IMG/VR virus record: IMGVR_UViG_3300030102_000659
Location: 1 to 46,354 of that record
Direction: 5' to 3' (one strand)
Origin: a virus
Length of the DNA: 46,354 bases
A program made the translations under genes and the position numbers. This document shows positions 23,432-32,974 of this stretch, in pieces. Numbering within the stretch: position 1 is the first letter of the stretch; the number at the start of each line of letters is the position of its first letter. The notes beneath the pieces were generated by a model. The model worked only from the letters and a program-made list of their open reading frames with translations. It was not told where the DNA came from and did no database searches.

Positions 23432-25317
23432 TATCGTTTTCCATCAGGTTTTATGTCAAACCTAGTCGCACCTAATCTAAAACCCATACCTAAATCATTA
23501 AGATTATCATCATTAGATTGAACTCTTAACACTAGTTGTCTTCCACGTAACCTAGTATCTAATTTAGTTGTATTAGAAAAACAAGAAGCTGTAGTTACTG
23601 TAGTTAAATCTTCTCCAGGAAAGTTTCTTCTTTTTAAAACAAAATCTAATTTTTGTCCTGAACTTCCTGTTGAACCTGTTCCTGTAAAATTAACGTCGGG
23701 TATTATTCTACTTACTGCTTGAAAATTTTCACCAGCAGGGTCTAAATCGAAATCACTTGATTCTATAAACACGTTTTGCATAGCAGAACCGTCATCGTCG
23801 TTACCTACTTCATGATTATATAAATAACTTGTATTCGAAGAAGTGTACGAAGCTATAGGGGTATCAAAAACTCCTTCGTCTAACCAAGCTTCTCTCGATA
23901 ACTGTCCTATTGACCATGCATTTTCGTTATAATTAAAAACGACATATCTATCTATAGAAGTAGTAGAAGATGAACAATAAAACCAACCTACTTCATTAAA
24001 AGCTTTATTTATAAAAGCAAATATTTGAAAACTTTGAGTTTCATTTATATCACTAAATACGTAATTTTTTACAGAACATGGAACATTCTGAACTTGTCCT
24101 GAATAATTATAAAAACCTTTTTTATCCATCCAGAAAACTCCTTTAGGAGTATTAATAGCAGCATTAGGACCAACTAATCCTATACCTTCATTTACTAAAT
24201 TAATTCCAAAAGTAAACGGTTGCCCTATAAACTGCATGCTATATAACGCAGTATCTGTCCAAATTAATGTTTCTTGCCTAGCTCTTATTCCTCCAATAAT
24301 TGAAGAGCCTGCTGATAATCGCATAGAGCCTGCAGTGTTAGTAGATTTAGGTTCCCATTCCTCTGCTCTTTCTTGGTCGCTAAAAGCAACTAACATTGGG
24401 TCTATCACGCCACTTCGACTTTCACCCTCTATAGGGTCTGCTCCTAAACAAATAACGTGTCTATCAATATCACTTACTAAAACTTGTAATGCTACAGTAG
24501 GAGCTAAATTTGCATTAGTTAAAGAAGATAAAGGAATAGCTCTAGTAGAAGTACCACTACTTGCGTCCCAATAATAAACACCACCGTTTCTTACATTAAT
24601 TACTAAATCTTCACCAAAATTATCGTGTGAATAAAGTCTTAATTGATTCGTTACAGATAAAGAAGAAGCTGAGCCAAAAGTTCCTGCTCCCCATGTATCT
24701 AAACCCCAACCAGTAGACGGCACATAAACATCTAAACCCACGTTAATTTGATATGCTCCGTCTACAGCAGAACCACCGTTACCACTATCACTAGAATTAG
24801 CTGTAACAGTATTACCGTCAGTATCTTTAGCAACAAAAGTATATGTATTAGAATCAGGCACAGAAACTATTTGATATTCTTGGTTAAGTACAGCAGCAGT
24901 TACATTGCCGCCTAAACTTACAGCCTCACTAAATGTAACAAAATCGTTTTTTACGGCACCATGATTACTGTCGGTAGCTGTTATAGTTGAACTACCATTA
25001 GTTGCTGCGAATGTAATACTATTAGTTGAAGATTTTCTTATAGGAGTAATATCGTAATAATTATCTCCTTCTAACACGTAATATTTTTGTGTAGCTCCTA
25101 TACCTATATATTTTATACCGTTTAAAGCAGTCCAACCTAGTAAAGCTCTAGCTTTAGATATAAAAGTATTAGAAGTTCTTTTTACCCAACCACCTATTTT
25201 TTCAGGAACACCTTTACGGAAACGAACTAAATTACTATCAAACCAACCACCTTCGTTTGTATAAGAAGTTGTTTCTTTATCTATTCCTGGTTTGAATAAA
25301 AATTTTTGTAAAGGCAC
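23431..25317 (-). CDS. Virion protein, possible DNA-stabilisation/tail-hub (P22 gp10-like)
   Basis: 628 residues, almost all beta structure, no membrane segment. N-terminus FKPGIDKETTSYTNEGGWFD then SNLVRFRKGVPEKIGGW resembles a group of marine-phage structural proteins with the P22 packaged-DNA stabilisation (gp10) style; it contains many strand-turn units (for example the DSNHGAVKNDFVTF stretch, an Ig-like insert around 115-190). Similarity is from memory and not proven. Position after the fibre and before lysozyme fits tail assembly. Confidence 0.72.
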   Translation of the reverse strand: MPLQKFLFKPGIDKETTSYTNEGGWFDSNLVRFRKGVPEKIGGWVKRTSNTFISKARALLGWTALNGIKYIGIGATQKYYVLEGDNYYDITPIRKSSTNSITFAATNGSSTITATDSNHGAVKNDFVTFSEAVSLGGNVTAAVLNQEYQIVSVPDSNTYTFVAKDTDGNTVTANSSDSGNGGSAVDGAYQINVGLDVYVPSTGWGLDTWGAGTFGSASSLSVTNQLRLYSHDNFGEDLVINVRNGGVYYWDASSGTSTRAIPLSSLTNANLAPTVALQVLVSDIDRHVICLGADPIEGESRSGVIDPMLVAFSDQERAEEWEPKSTNTAGSMRLSAGSSIIGGIRARQETLIWTDTALYSMQFIGQPFTFGINLVNEGIGLVGPNAAINTPKGVFWMDKKGFYNYSGQVQNVPCSVKNYVFSDINETQSFQIFAFINKAFNEVGWFYCSSSTTSIDRYVVFNYNENAWSIGQLSREAWLDEGVFDTPIASYTSSNTSYLYNHEVGNDDDGSAMQNVFIESSDFDLDPAGENFQAVSRIIPDVNFTGTGSTGSSGQKLDFVLKRRNFPGEDLTTVTTASCFSNTTKLDTRLRGRQLVLRVQSNDDNLNDLGMGFRLGATRFDIKPDGKR

Positions 25318-25326
25318 GTCTATCTC

Positions 25327-25509
25327 CTATATAAAACTAGCGAAAACTATAGACCCTAGTATAAAAGGATAAACTCCCCATAACAACATTTCTAATCTTT
25401 TAAATTTAGCAGAACCTTCGTCTAATCTTTTTTCTATATATTCATAACGAATAGCACATTCTCTTTCATGTGCATTAAGTTCTGCTAATGCATCCTTTAC
25501 GGTAGGCAT
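25327..25509 (-). CDS. Small C-terminally membrane-anchored protein
   Basis: 60 residues. A charged helix (ALAELNAHERECAIRYEYIE) precedes a C-terminal membrane segment (about 42-60, LLWGVYPFILGSIVFASFI). AAGGA eight bases before ATG. Topology is like small hemolysin XhlA-type or holin-associated proteins. Starts in a TAATG with the preceding gene's stop, so the pair is coupled. Confidence 0.68.
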   Translation of the reverse strand: MPTVKDALAELNAHERECAIRYEYIEKRLDEGSAKFKRLEMLLWGVYPFILGSIVFASFI

Positions 25510-25670
25510 TACTTTTCCTTGGCTTTACCTATATTTAAAGCACACCAATCAATAACGTTATAAATTGGTTTTAACCAATGATTATCTTTAGGTGTTGGTG
25601 TAATCGCGGCTACAACAGAAGCTATAGAAATTATAGCTGTAACCCACATAATTATATTTAACCACATCAT
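25509..25670 (-). CDS. 53-residue small membrane protein, holin-like
   Basis: Frame MMWLNIIMWVTAIISIASVV..., one N-terminal membrane segment (about 3-24) then a PTPKDN turn and an amphipathic tail. AGGAGG nine bases before ATG supports it. I recognise its style from small phage membrane proteins of unknown or holin function. The next protein's start overlaps its stop. Confidence 0.7.
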   Translation of the reverse strand: MMWLNIIMWVTAIISIASVVAAITPTPKDNHWLKPIYNVIDWCALNIGKAKEK

Positions 25671-25671
25671 T

Positions 25672-25896
25672 TTATTTTTCCTCCTTTAAAATTTGTTCGG
25701 ATTCTTCTTTAGTTGAAGCTATAAAATTATTTTGAAAAACATTCAAAGCAGCGTCTACTTGGTCTAAATCAAACAACATCTGCTCTCTTTTTTGTCTTAA
25801 ATTAGTTATTTGGTTAGCAAGATATTTTTGTTTATCAGTCATTTCTGATTCTAATATTTCTTTATCTCCTACCATAGCTTTATTTTCTTCTGTCAT
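25672..25896 (-). CDS. Small coiled-coil phage protein
   Basis: 74 residues, nearly all helical and charged (QITNLRQKREQMLFDLDQVD). Function unknown. Lies between the fibre-adjacent 91-residue gene and the small membrane protein; ends one base before the latter's ATG. Confidence 0.68.
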   Translation of the reverse strand: MTEENKAMVGDKEILESEMTDKQKYLANQITNLRQKREQMLFDLDQVDAALNVFQNNFIASTKEESEQILKEEK

Positions 25897-25908
25897 TTTT
25901 ATTTCCTG

Positions 25909-26184
25909 TTAATTAGCTGCTATATATGCTTTACCTGTAGTAATAGCATTTGTGCAATCAGTTTTTTTACTACTTGATGAGGCTTTTACATTAGGTGTTT
26001 CATCATCACTATCAACAGGTGCGTATTCTAAAATAAGTTCTAAATGGTCTACATTTCTTTGTACCATTTCGTTTATTTCAGCTTGTGTCATGCCTACAAC
26101 ATCCCAAGTTCCAGCTTTAACCCCATCAATTAAATTAACGCTGTCCATAGCTATATTAAGACATTCTGTTACTGTTTGTGCCAT
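25909..26184 (-). CDS. Unknown small protein downstream of tail fibre
   Basis: 91 residues, with a helical N-terminal part (MTQAEINEMVQRNVDHLELI) and a Ser/Lys linker (KASSSSKKTD). Directly follows the tail fibre gene. Might be a fibre-assembly factor by position, but no motif supports it. Confidence 0.66.
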   Translation of the reverse strand: MAQTVTECLNIAMDSVNLIDGVKAGTWDVVGMTQAEINEMVQRNVDHLELILEYAPVDSDDETPNVKASSSSKKTDCTNAITTGKAYIAAN

Positions 26185-26185
26185 A

Positions 26186-28822
26186 TTATTCTCCTTCGTT
26201 TAATTTAGCTTTTAATTCTTCTACTTGTGCAGAAAGTTCTTTTACTGCGTTTACAAGATACCATGTCATGTTATCTGGGTTTACAGTTTTTACTCCTGTT
26301 GATTGTGTTTCAACCATATCTGGTAAAACTGTTTCTATTTCTTGTGCTATTACACCGAGTTGTATTCCTTCTTTATTTACTACTGCTGATTTAGTATTTT
26401 CAAAATCAGTTATTTCATCTTCAGTTCTATATTCAAAGTTTCTAACTTGTATTTCATTTATAGCATCAAGACCTATGTTATTATCTACTATATTCTTTTT
26501 AATTCTTCTGTCAGAAGTTGTTGCCCAAGCTGATGAGTTATTACCTTGATATAAACTACCACTTGATGGAGGATTTATAAATCCTGTATTATCTCCTTTA
26601 CCAACTGAATTAGCTCCTAAAACTAATTCACTATGACCACCAGCACTTGTTTCAGCATCAAAACCTAATAATACACTATTACTTGAACCTGATATACCAG
26701 AACCAGCACCATAACCTATAACAGTATTATTACTACCTGTTGTCATATTGGCACAAGTATTACTACCTATAACAACATTATAATTACCTGTAGTTGAGTT
26801 CATAGCTGCTCTATAACCTAAGAAAACAGCATGAGAACCAGTAGTTAAATCTTCAGCAGCTTCATAACCCATAATACTATTTGAATCACCAGTAGTACAT
26901 GAAAGTAAAGAATTAGTACCAACAGAAGTATTACCACCACCTGATGTTGTTAATCCACTCATAGCTCCATAGCCTAAAGCTGTATTACTACCACTTGTTG
27001 TACAGGCATCTAGAGAATAATTACCAACTGCCGTATTTGAAGCACCAGTAGTGTTATTTTGCAAAGCACTTCTGCCAACAGCAGTATTGTTTGATGCTGT
27101 AGTATTAGCAATTAAAGAATATAAACCAACTGCTGTATTAGCAGCACCAGTTGTATTAACATTTAAAGCAAAAGCACCAACTGCTGTGTTTTCATCTGCT
27201 GTAGTATTCTCAGAAAGAGCATCGTGTCCAATAGCAACATTATTTTGTCCAGTTGTATTGGCATCAAGACTAGCATATCCTACTGCCACATTTTGTCTGC
27301 CTGTAGTATTTGCATACATAGAAACATAACCAATAGCTGTATTGGAATTTGCTGTTGTATTTGCTTGTAAAGCATAAGCACCTAAACCTGTATTATAAGT
27401 ACCTGTACTATTTGTTAATAAAGCATAATGACCAACTGCTGTGTTATTATCTGCTGTTGTATTATTAGCTAATGCTGCTCTACCTAATCCTGTATTATTA
27501 TCTCCAGTTGTATTTGCATTTAAAGACCCTTTACCAACTGCAGTATTTGGTCCACCTGTAGTATTAGCTGCAAGAGAATCATATCCAACTGAAACATTGT
27601 TATTAGAAGTAGTGTTAGCTGCTAATGCATTTGTTCCTATCCCAACATTTCCAGCACCAGTAGTATTTAAATCAAGAGCATGATAACCAACAGCAGTATT
27701 ATTAGATGCTGTGGTATTTGCAGATAAAGCTCCTTTTCCTATTGCTGTATTTTCTGCTCCAGTTGTATTTAATGTGAGAGCAACAAGACCTACAGCAGTA
27801 TTATTGTCTGCTGTTGTGTTGGCTTCTAATGCTTTTTGTCCTACTGCTACATTTTGTTCTCCAGTCGTATTACCTGATAATGAGTCATGTCCAACAGCAA
27901 CATTATTTTGACCTGTAGTATTCGCATCTAGTGAACCTGCACCAACTGCTACATTTTGTCCTCCTGTGGTATTAGTAGATAAAGCTGCTTTACCAACTGC
28001 TGTATTGCTACTTGCTGTAGTATTAGCATACAAAGCTGTATAACCAACAGCTGTATTATCACTTCCAGTTGTATTAAGTTCAACACATCCCGAGCCTACT
28101 GCTATATTGTTTGAGCCAGTTGTAAGTTTAGTTAAAGCTCTACGACCAACAGCTGTGTTATCATCTCCAGATGTTAAATCATCAAATGCTTCATAACCAA
28201 AGCCTGTATTTCTAAGGGCAGAACTAATAGTTCCTGTGCCACCATCATTACTTATTAATATACTTTCAGTTTCTATTGCATTTATACCTACGCCATTAAC
28301 AGTACCACCAGTTAAAGCTCCCGTAACTGCTGCGTCTCCGCCTATACTTACATCATCTGTAACTGTTAAATCATCTTGTACTTTTAAATCTACAGTGCTA
28401 AGACTAGCAAAAGCATCTACTATTGCTGCACCTGAACCTGCACCATCAGAATAAACTACTTTTACGTCTCCTGCTGGTATAGTTACATTAGCGCCACTAC
28501 CTTGCGATATAATAATATTTTGTGAACCTGATGTGGCATTTTCTATAAACCACATTTTTGATACTGTGTTTGGTCCAATAGTAATAGTACAAGCACTATC
28601 AAGAGCACCTGTATATTTTAAATATAGCGAACGTCCAGGGTCAGTAGAACCGTCTGCTATTGTGGTTGCATGTGTGTCTGCGTTTGAAGTTATAGCTTCT
28701 GTACCGTAACTAAATGCTTCTGCAATAAGTTCTAAATTAGTATTAGTACTTGTTCCCCAAGTTCCAGATTCGTCACCTGTAGCTATTTCTTTTAACCTTA
28801 AATCATTTACGTATGTTGCCAT
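26186..28822 (-). CDS. Tail fibre/spike with 17-residue repeats and S74 chaperone domain
   Basis: 878 residues. N-terminal part (1-220) with phage fibre-like beta segments, including KVVYSDGAGSGAAIVDAF and TVDLKVQDDLTV. Residues ~222-720 are about 29 tandem units of 17 residues, pattern NTAVGxxALxxNTTGxx, a left-handed trimeric beta-roll as in YadA-like adhesins. The last 109 residues (from S770, TTSDRRIKKNI, then GVIAQEIETVLPDMV) form an intramolecular chaperone of the endosialidase S74 type, which trims itself off after trimer folding; Ser770 in SDRR is the expected nucleophile. Starts with GGAGG. It likely binds the host surface. Confidence 0.9.
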   Translation of the reverse strand: MATYVNDLRLKEIATGDESGTWGTSTNTNLELIAEAFSYGTEAITSNADTHATTIADGSTDPGRSLYLKYTGALDSACTITIGPNTVSKMWFIENATSGSQNIIISQGSGANVTIPAGDVKVVYSDGAGSGAAIVDAFASLSTVDLKVQDDLTVTDDVSIGGDAAVTGALTGGTVNGVGINAIETESILISNDGGTGTISSALRNTGFGYEAFDDLTSGDDNTAVGRRALTKLTTGSNNIAVGSGCVELNTTGSDNTAVGYTALYANTTASSNTAVGKAALSTNTTGGQNVAVGAGSLDANTTGQNNVAVGHDSLSGNTTGEQNVAVGQKALEANTTADNNTAVGLVALTLNTTGAENTAIGKGALSANTTASNNTAVGYHALDLNTTGAGNVGIGTNALAANTTSNNNVSVGYDSLAANTTGGPNTAVGKGSLNANTTGDNNTGLGRAALANNTTADNNTAVGHYALLTNSTGTYNTGLGAYALQANTTANSNTAIGYVSMYANTTGRQNVAVGYASLDANTTGQNNVAIGHDALSENTTADENTAVGAFALNVNTTGAANTAVGLYSLIANTTASNNTAVGRSALQNNTTGASNTAVGNYSLDACTTSGSNTALGYGAMSGLTTSGGGNTSVGTNSLLSCTTGDSNSIMGYEAAEDLTTGSHAVFLGYRAAMNSTTGNYNVVIGSNTCANMTTGSNNTVIGYGAGSGISGSSNSVLLGFDAETSAGGHSELVLGANSVGKGDNTGFINPPSSGSLYQGNNSSAWATTSDRRIKKNIVDNNIGLDAINEIQVRNFEYRTEDEITDFENTKSAVVNKEGIQLGVIAQEIETVLPDMVETQSTGVKTVNPDNMTWYLVNAVKELSAQVEELKAKLNEGE
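26660..28160 (-). repeat. 51-bp (17-residue) repeat array in the tail fibre
   Basis: About 29 copies of a 51-bp unit coding NTAVGxxALxxNTTGxx; variation concentrates at four or five positions, while N, G, A/L and NTTG are fixed. Some units carry serine/cysteine instead of the consensus towards the C-terminal end. Confidence 0.88.
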
Positions 28823-28866
28823 TTATTCCTCCACTTATTTGATTGTACACTATATTTTTCAAAACT

Positions 28867-29625
28867 TTAAGCAACTTCTTTCCAATCAGGACTTTGTGTG
28901 TCTGTAATATTACTATAATTTGGTGTTTGTGTGGTAGAAATATTAGAATAATTTGCAGTTTGAGCATCATCTACTAATCCCCATACATTAACTATATTAG
29001 CCACACCTGTTGCACTTACTCCTGTAAGTATTATTACAGCTTTTGATATTACTGTTTCGTTACCAAGTGCAGTAGTCCCTTCGTTGCCTGTAACACTTAT
29101 ATTATTATCTGAAGTAACACTAACTGAGCCTAATCCAGATGTTGCTGTATTTCCTGTTACTGCTGTATTAGCTCCTGCTGTAACTGATTCATCTCCTAAT
29201 GTTCCTGCTGAAGCGGAACCAGAAACACCTGTTACTGCTGCACCTGCAGTAATAGCATTTCCTAATGCAGATGTACCGACATTTCCTGACGCAGAAACAT
29301 CTGCTCCTGCAGTCACAGTTTCGTCACCTAAAGCAGAAGTACCTACATTACCTGAAACAGAAGTGCTGGCTGTTGCTACAACAGTTTCGTCACCAAGTGC
29401 TGAAGTTGCATTAACACCAGTAACACTAATTAACGCCTTTGCGACAACAGTTTCGTCACCAAGTGCTGAAGTTCCTGCGACTCCTGTAGTGACTACTACA
29501 GCTTTAGCTATTACTGTTTCATCGCCAAGTGCAGACGTTGCACTAAGTCCTGTTACAGAGACGGATACAGAAATTCCTCCCCATACATCGGAGCCCCAAG
29601 CACCACGTCCCCAACCTACGGACAT
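28867..29625 (-). CDS. Repetitive structural protein
   Basis: 252 residues. A tryptophan/glycine-rich start (MSVGWGRGAWGSDVWGG) precedes about seven units of ~21 residues with core TSALGDETV and VTGVxxT; the C-terminus has tandem NYSNI units and PDWKEVA. Such beta-repeat proteins with this start are common in marine phages and are usually virion-associated. Lies between the fibre and the conserved 143-residue structural gene. Confidence 0.75.
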   Translation of the reverse strand: MSVGWGRGAWGSDVWGGISVSVSVTGLSATSALGDETVIAKAVVVTTGVAGTSALGDETVVAKALISVTGVNATSALGDETVVATASTSVSGNVGTSALGDETVTAGADVSASGNVGTSALGNAITAGAAVTGVSGSASAGTLGDESVTAGANTAVTGNTATSGLGSVSVTSDNNISVTGNEGTTALGNETVISKAVIILTGVSATGVANIVNVWGLVDDAQTANYSNISTTQTPNYSNITDTQSPDWKEVA

Positions 29626-29629
29626 TTAT

Positions 29630-30061
29630 TTAAGCTATTCTTATAATAGCGTTTGATGCATCTGCTGTAGGAAATTGTATTGTAAAATCTCCATTAGTCG
29701 AGGTTTTATCTCCACCAAAAGCAAGAATACAAACAGCAGGGTCTCCAGACGCACTGTCGTTAAATATCATTGCTCCATTAGCAGTTATAGTAGCAGAACT
29801 AAATGTTAAATCTGCAAAATCAGTTAAAGCAGTTGTACCCGATGTAGAAGGGTCAACTCTTGTTAAAGTTCCTCCTTTTGCCGAATAGTTCGTGCCACTA
29901 ACTTCATTTGAAGTTGTGTATGCAGTGGTTGCCGCACCTAAAGAAGCACTACTTGTATATAAAGCTAATTGAAAAGTGCTACCACCACTATTTTTAAAAT
30001 TATGAACACCTTCCAATAGTTCTTGTTTGAAAGATGTGCACATTGCTTGGGTTATTGCCAT
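29630..30061 (-). CDS. Conserved phage structural protein
   Basis: 143 residues starting MAITQAMCTSFKQELLEGVH, with FQLALYTSSASLGAATTAYT and NYSAKGGTLTRVDP, ending in a run of short strands. This composition is typical of small tail or decoration proteins in marine phages. No enzymatic motif. Shares one base with the preceding gene's stop. Confidence 0.75.
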   Translation of the reverse strand: MAITQAMCTSFKQELLEGVHNFKNSGGSTFQLALYTSSASLGAATTAYTTSNEVSGTNYSAKGGTLTRVDPSTSGTTALTDFADLTFSSATITANGAMIFNDSASGDPAVCILAFGGDKTSTNGDFTIQFPTADASNAIIRIA

Positions 30062-30351
30062 TACAGCCTCCTTATGATTTCAGCCATATCTTTATGACCT
30101 TGTTTTTCTAATAAACCTGCTACTGTTGACCTATCGCTAACAATAGCTTGTTTCATATATAACAAAACGACTTGTGTCATATTATCTTTAAACGCTTGTG
30201 CTTGTGCTTTGACCATAGGGTCTGCGTTATCGCTAATACTGATAAGTCTTTCCATTATTCTTTCTGTCCAATATTCTGGACTTAAACCTTTATTTTTTGT
30301 TGTTTGAACATTTACATCACCTATTGTAGGTACTACTTCTACACTAAACAC
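30061..30351 (-). CDS. Unknown small phage protein
   Basis: 96 residues; helical with KAQAQAFKDNMTQVVLLYMK. Often seen next to adaptor genes in phages of this kind by my recollection. Overlaps the upstream adaptor-like gene by eight bases. Function unknown. Confidence 0.66.
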   Translation of the reverse strand: MFSVEVVPTIGDVNVQTTKNKGLSPEYWTERIMERLISISDNADPMVKAQAQAFKDNMTQVVLLYMKQAIVSDRSTVAGLLEKQGHKDMAEIIRRL

Positions 30352-31012
30352 TATCTACTCCTTTTGACATTATTTTTATTTGGTCATTTCTAGCTTCATC
30401 TCTAACGTTTTTAAATTCCCCTAATAATTTTAATGTAGCTAAAGCTTCTTGAAATTTACTTTCATATAACCCTATGGTATTTGGGTCATGTTTTAAAAAC
30501 ACAGCTCCTTCTACTAATGAACCATACAACATAGCATTAGGGGCATTTTCAGAAAGCCAACTTTGATTACTGTCTCCTACTGTTGTTAATGAATTAGGTC
30601 TGTAATTATAATGAAGTTCTACAGAATAATTACTATCAGGAGTCGGTGCTACTATAAATGTATTATCATCAAACTGTGCATAGTAAAGGGGTTTGCCTGT
30701 TGTTGCTGCTGCTGGGGTGTAATCTCTTATAAAAGAAACTTGTTTTAATAATAAATAAGAATAAAGATTACTTCCATCTATAACAGCTAAACTATACGGA
30801 GATAAAAAATCATCAGGTGTTGATAGATACGTATTGTTTTGCGTCATAGTACCTCCCACATTTTTTCTAAAAACAGGTAGTTCTACTGATTTTAATATAC
30901 GTTCTTCTGTTGTTTGAATGAACGTATCTAAAGTATTTGTAAATGTTGTTTCTGTGCTATCTAAATAATTTTGTATTGCGGTTTTTAGCCCACTATATGT
31001 AAATCCTGCCAT
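30344..31012 (-). CDS. Head-tail adaptor/tail-completion-type protein
   Basis: 222 residues. N-terminal TYSGLKTAIQNYLDSTETTF with later FIQTTEERILKSVELPVFRK, then a beta region (PLYYAQFDDNTFIVAPTPDS) and a helical C-terminus. This organisation fits the phage adaptor family that seals the portal. Similarity from family style, no residue-level proof. Next to another adaptor-like gene at 31353. Confidence 0.7.
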   Translation of the reverse strand: MAGFTYSGLKTAIQNYLDSTETTFTNTLDTFIQTTEERILKSVELPVFRKNVGGTMTQNNTYLSTPDDFLSPYSLAVIDGSNLYSYLLLKQVSFIRDYTPAAATTGKPLYYAQFDDNTFIVAPTPDSNYSVELHYNYRPNSLTTVGDSNQSWLSENAPNAMLYGSLVEGAVFLKHDPNTIGLYESKFQEALATLKLLGEFKNVRDEARNDQIKIMSKGVDSV

Positions 31013-31353
31013 TATGTTATACTCACTGTTACGTTTCCAACCTCACCATTGGTTTCTATACCTTCTAGTTTACTACCAATAGGGTCGCTTTGAAAAGTCA
31101 TACCGCTGGCAGATTGATTTGTTGTTTTTACTAAACCTAGTTGTGCTTGCGGTAAAGTTACTTCTGGTCTTGGTTTCCAAAGAGCTTCAGCATCAGCTCC
31201 TACACTTATTGGGTCTAATTGTGGATGTTTAGGCTCATAACATTCGTCACAAACTCTATTTCCATCCCAAGTCATTTTAGATGTTTTATATGGAAAAGCC
31301 CAACCGCAAGTATCACAAACAAACTTAGCGTATTTACCCGAAGCGTAGCTCAT
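31012..31353 (-). CDS. Zinc-ribbon structural protein
   Basis: 113 residues. Two CxxC knuckles: C13/C16 (FVCDTCGW) and C35/C38 (RVCDECYEPKHP), typical of a zinc ribbon, followed by a non-conserved tail. Small virion proteins with this arrangement occur beside head-tail adaptor genes in marine phages. Shares single-base overlaps with both neighbours. Confidence 0.74.
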   Translation of the reverse strand: MSYASGKYAKFVCDTCGWAFPYKTSKMTWDGNRVCDECYEPKHPQLDPISVGADAEALWKPRPEVTLPQAQLGLVKTTNQSASGMTFQSDPIGSKLEGIETNGEVGNVTVSIT

Positions 31354-32024
31354 TATATATACTCGTGTTTAGGTACTATTTTTAACGGAGACCTATCCTC
31401 ATCGTATCTGAGAGCATTTAATAAATCTTGTTCATATTGTTGTTTTATAATCGGTAATTTTTGTGTATTCTTTTTTAAACACAAATAGTAAGCTAATCCT
31501 GAAACTAAACATGGCATAAACCTACTAGGAATATCTATATCTTGTATTGCAGCGTCTGCGTCTTCTATTCTACGCCAAACATAGTAAATGAGTTTGTCCG
31601 TTGAGTTCTCTGGTGTTGGATAAAGATGTATTACAGGTGTTTTTAATCGTTCTAACCAATATTCAGTTGGTCTAGCTTTTGTTGATTTATTAGGTATACC
31701 TATAAATTCATTTCTATCTATTCTATCTATTGAATGGTCAGTAACTACGCTATTTACAGTTTTTTGTATATAAGCGTCTAAGATGTCAATATCGAAAGCA
31801 TTAATAGTGTATTCACTAGTTCCTTCTGTTAAAGTAAGTTCTACTTTATTTATTTCCCACATCTGTATGCCTCTGTTTGACCAGTCAGCAAACATAATAT
31901 TTAAAGAACGTCTTGCAGTTATTGCATCATAAGACGTACGAGCTTCCAAACCTGCAAGTTCGTACGCCTCTTCGATTGCGGTCGCTACATCTAAACTAAA
32001 TGCACGAGTTCCTGAGGTTGCCAT
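31353..32024 (-). CDS. Head-tail adaptor, P22 gp4-like
   Basis: 223 residues starting with FSLDVATAIEEAYELAGLEA, then RRSLNIMFADWSNRGIQMWE and a C-terminal helical region, features shared with the phage tail-accessory gp4 family that attaches to the portal. A beta part in the middle (TPVIHLYPTPENSTDKLIYY). Position after capsid genes supports it. Confidence 0.75.
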   Translation of the reverse strand: MATSGTRAFSLDVATAIEEAYELAGLEARTSYDAITARRSLNIMFADWSNRGIQMWEINKVELTLTEGTSEYTINAFDIDILDAYIQKTVNSVVTDHSIDRIDRNEFIGIPNKSTKARPTEYWLERLKTPVIHLYPTPENSTDKLIYYVWRRIEDADAAIQDIDIPSRFMPCLVSGLAYYLCLKKNTQKLPIIKQQYEQDLLNALRYDEDRSPLKIVPKHEYI

Positions 32025-32025
32025 A

Positions 32026-32352
32026 TTAGTTGTAATATACTACAAAGAAGTCGCAATTAGCTAATACTACATAAGCCCCAGTTTTAAACCTCACACCGTC
32101 ATTAGGTATATAGTGGTCAAAACTCTCATTAGCTGCTGAACCAAATTTAAAATGTATTAACAGTTTTGTACTTGAAGCACTTGTACCGTCATATATTTTA
32201 ATTTCTGCGTCTGCATCACTTGATTGTGCTTGTACTGATTGAATTCTTATAGGTCCTAAATTAGTTGCAGTGCCTGCATTATCACCAATAAAACCTTGAA
32301 GTTGTCCAGTTGCAGTTAAAGCTTTAGATGCTTTTACATCTGATGAACTCAT
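32026..32352 (-). CDS. Small structural protein
   Basis: 108 residues, beta-rich, starting MSSSDVKASKALTATGQLQG with a conserved-looking end YVVLANCDFFVVYYN. Resembles small tail or decoration proteins of marine phages by style. Lies two bases from the adaptor gene. Confidence 0.68.
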   Translation of the reverse strand: MSSSDVKASKALTATGQLQGFIGDNAGTATNLGPIRIQSVQAQSSDADAEIKIYDGTSASSTKLLIHFKFGSAANESFDHYIPNDGVRFKTGAYVVLANCDFFVVYYN

Positions 32353-32364
32353 AGTAGCCTCCTA

Positions 32365-32871
32365 TTATGCGTCAGCAAATGGTGTAACTATAGTACCAGA
32401 CCCTAATATTATGCCTTCTACAGCGTATTTTGCTGATGCCATAGCAGTAACTTTTACAATACTACCTGCTAGTCCGCCTTTAGTAGAACCATTCATAGTA
32501 ATTACATCGTTAGATGCACCAGATATAAATGTTTTACCTGTACTGTCATCTTTACCTGTATAAAGACCACCTACGAACTTATCAGTTCCATCAGTTAAAA
32601 TATCCATGTCTGTTGCTGCTGTTTCAACTACGAAAAAGAAAGACGCACCTAAATTATTTGTTTGATTAGGGTCATCGTCTCTTCCTGGAGCAGTTGCTAC
32701 AATACTAGGTAAAGTAAATTTACCGTCTGCATCATTACAAGTTAATATTTTTCCTGCATGCGCTGCTACTGTTAATGTAGTATCTGCTGTTAAACTAACT
32801 ACGTTTGCATTACCTGCTGATATAAATCCCGCTAATGATTGTACGGGACCTGAAAAGGTTGATTTTGCCAT
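32365..32871 (-). CDS. Unknown structural protein
   Basis: 168 residues, beta-strand-rich, no cysteine-rich or enzymatic motif (FTLPSIVATAPGRDD, FFFVVETAATDMDILTDG). Composition like capsid decoration or tail proteins. First gene behind the MCP terminator, with AAGGAG before ATG. Confidence 0.7.
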   Translation of the reverse strand: MAKSTFSGPVQSLAGFISAGNANVVSLTADTTLTVAAHAGKILTCNDADGKFTLPSIVATAPGRDDDPNQTNNLGASFFFVVETAATDMDILTDGTDKFVGGLYTGKDDSTGKTFISGASNDVITMNGSTKGGLAGSIVKVTAMASAKYAVEGIILGSGTIVTPFADA

Positions 32872-32974
32872 ACTAAGTCTCCTTAATAAATTCTATCGTC
32901 TTGGCTTGTCTGCTAGGGCAGTCGATAGATAATTAATATATTCCCTAGAACTGTCCTCATGATATACCATAAAT

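Noticed and set aside
27051-27911. Plus-strand open frames opposite the fibre repeats
   Set aside because: They repeat with the 51-bp unit and have no start signals; shadows of the fibre gene.
29084-29656. 190-codon plus-strand open frame opposite the repetitive structural protein
   Set aside because: Pro/Val/Thr repeats mirror the sense repeats; no ribosome binding site.
31925-31970. Inverted repeat GTACGAGCTT...AAGTTCGTAC in the adaptor gene
   Set aside because: Imperfect, short, inside coding sequence, with no associated signal.
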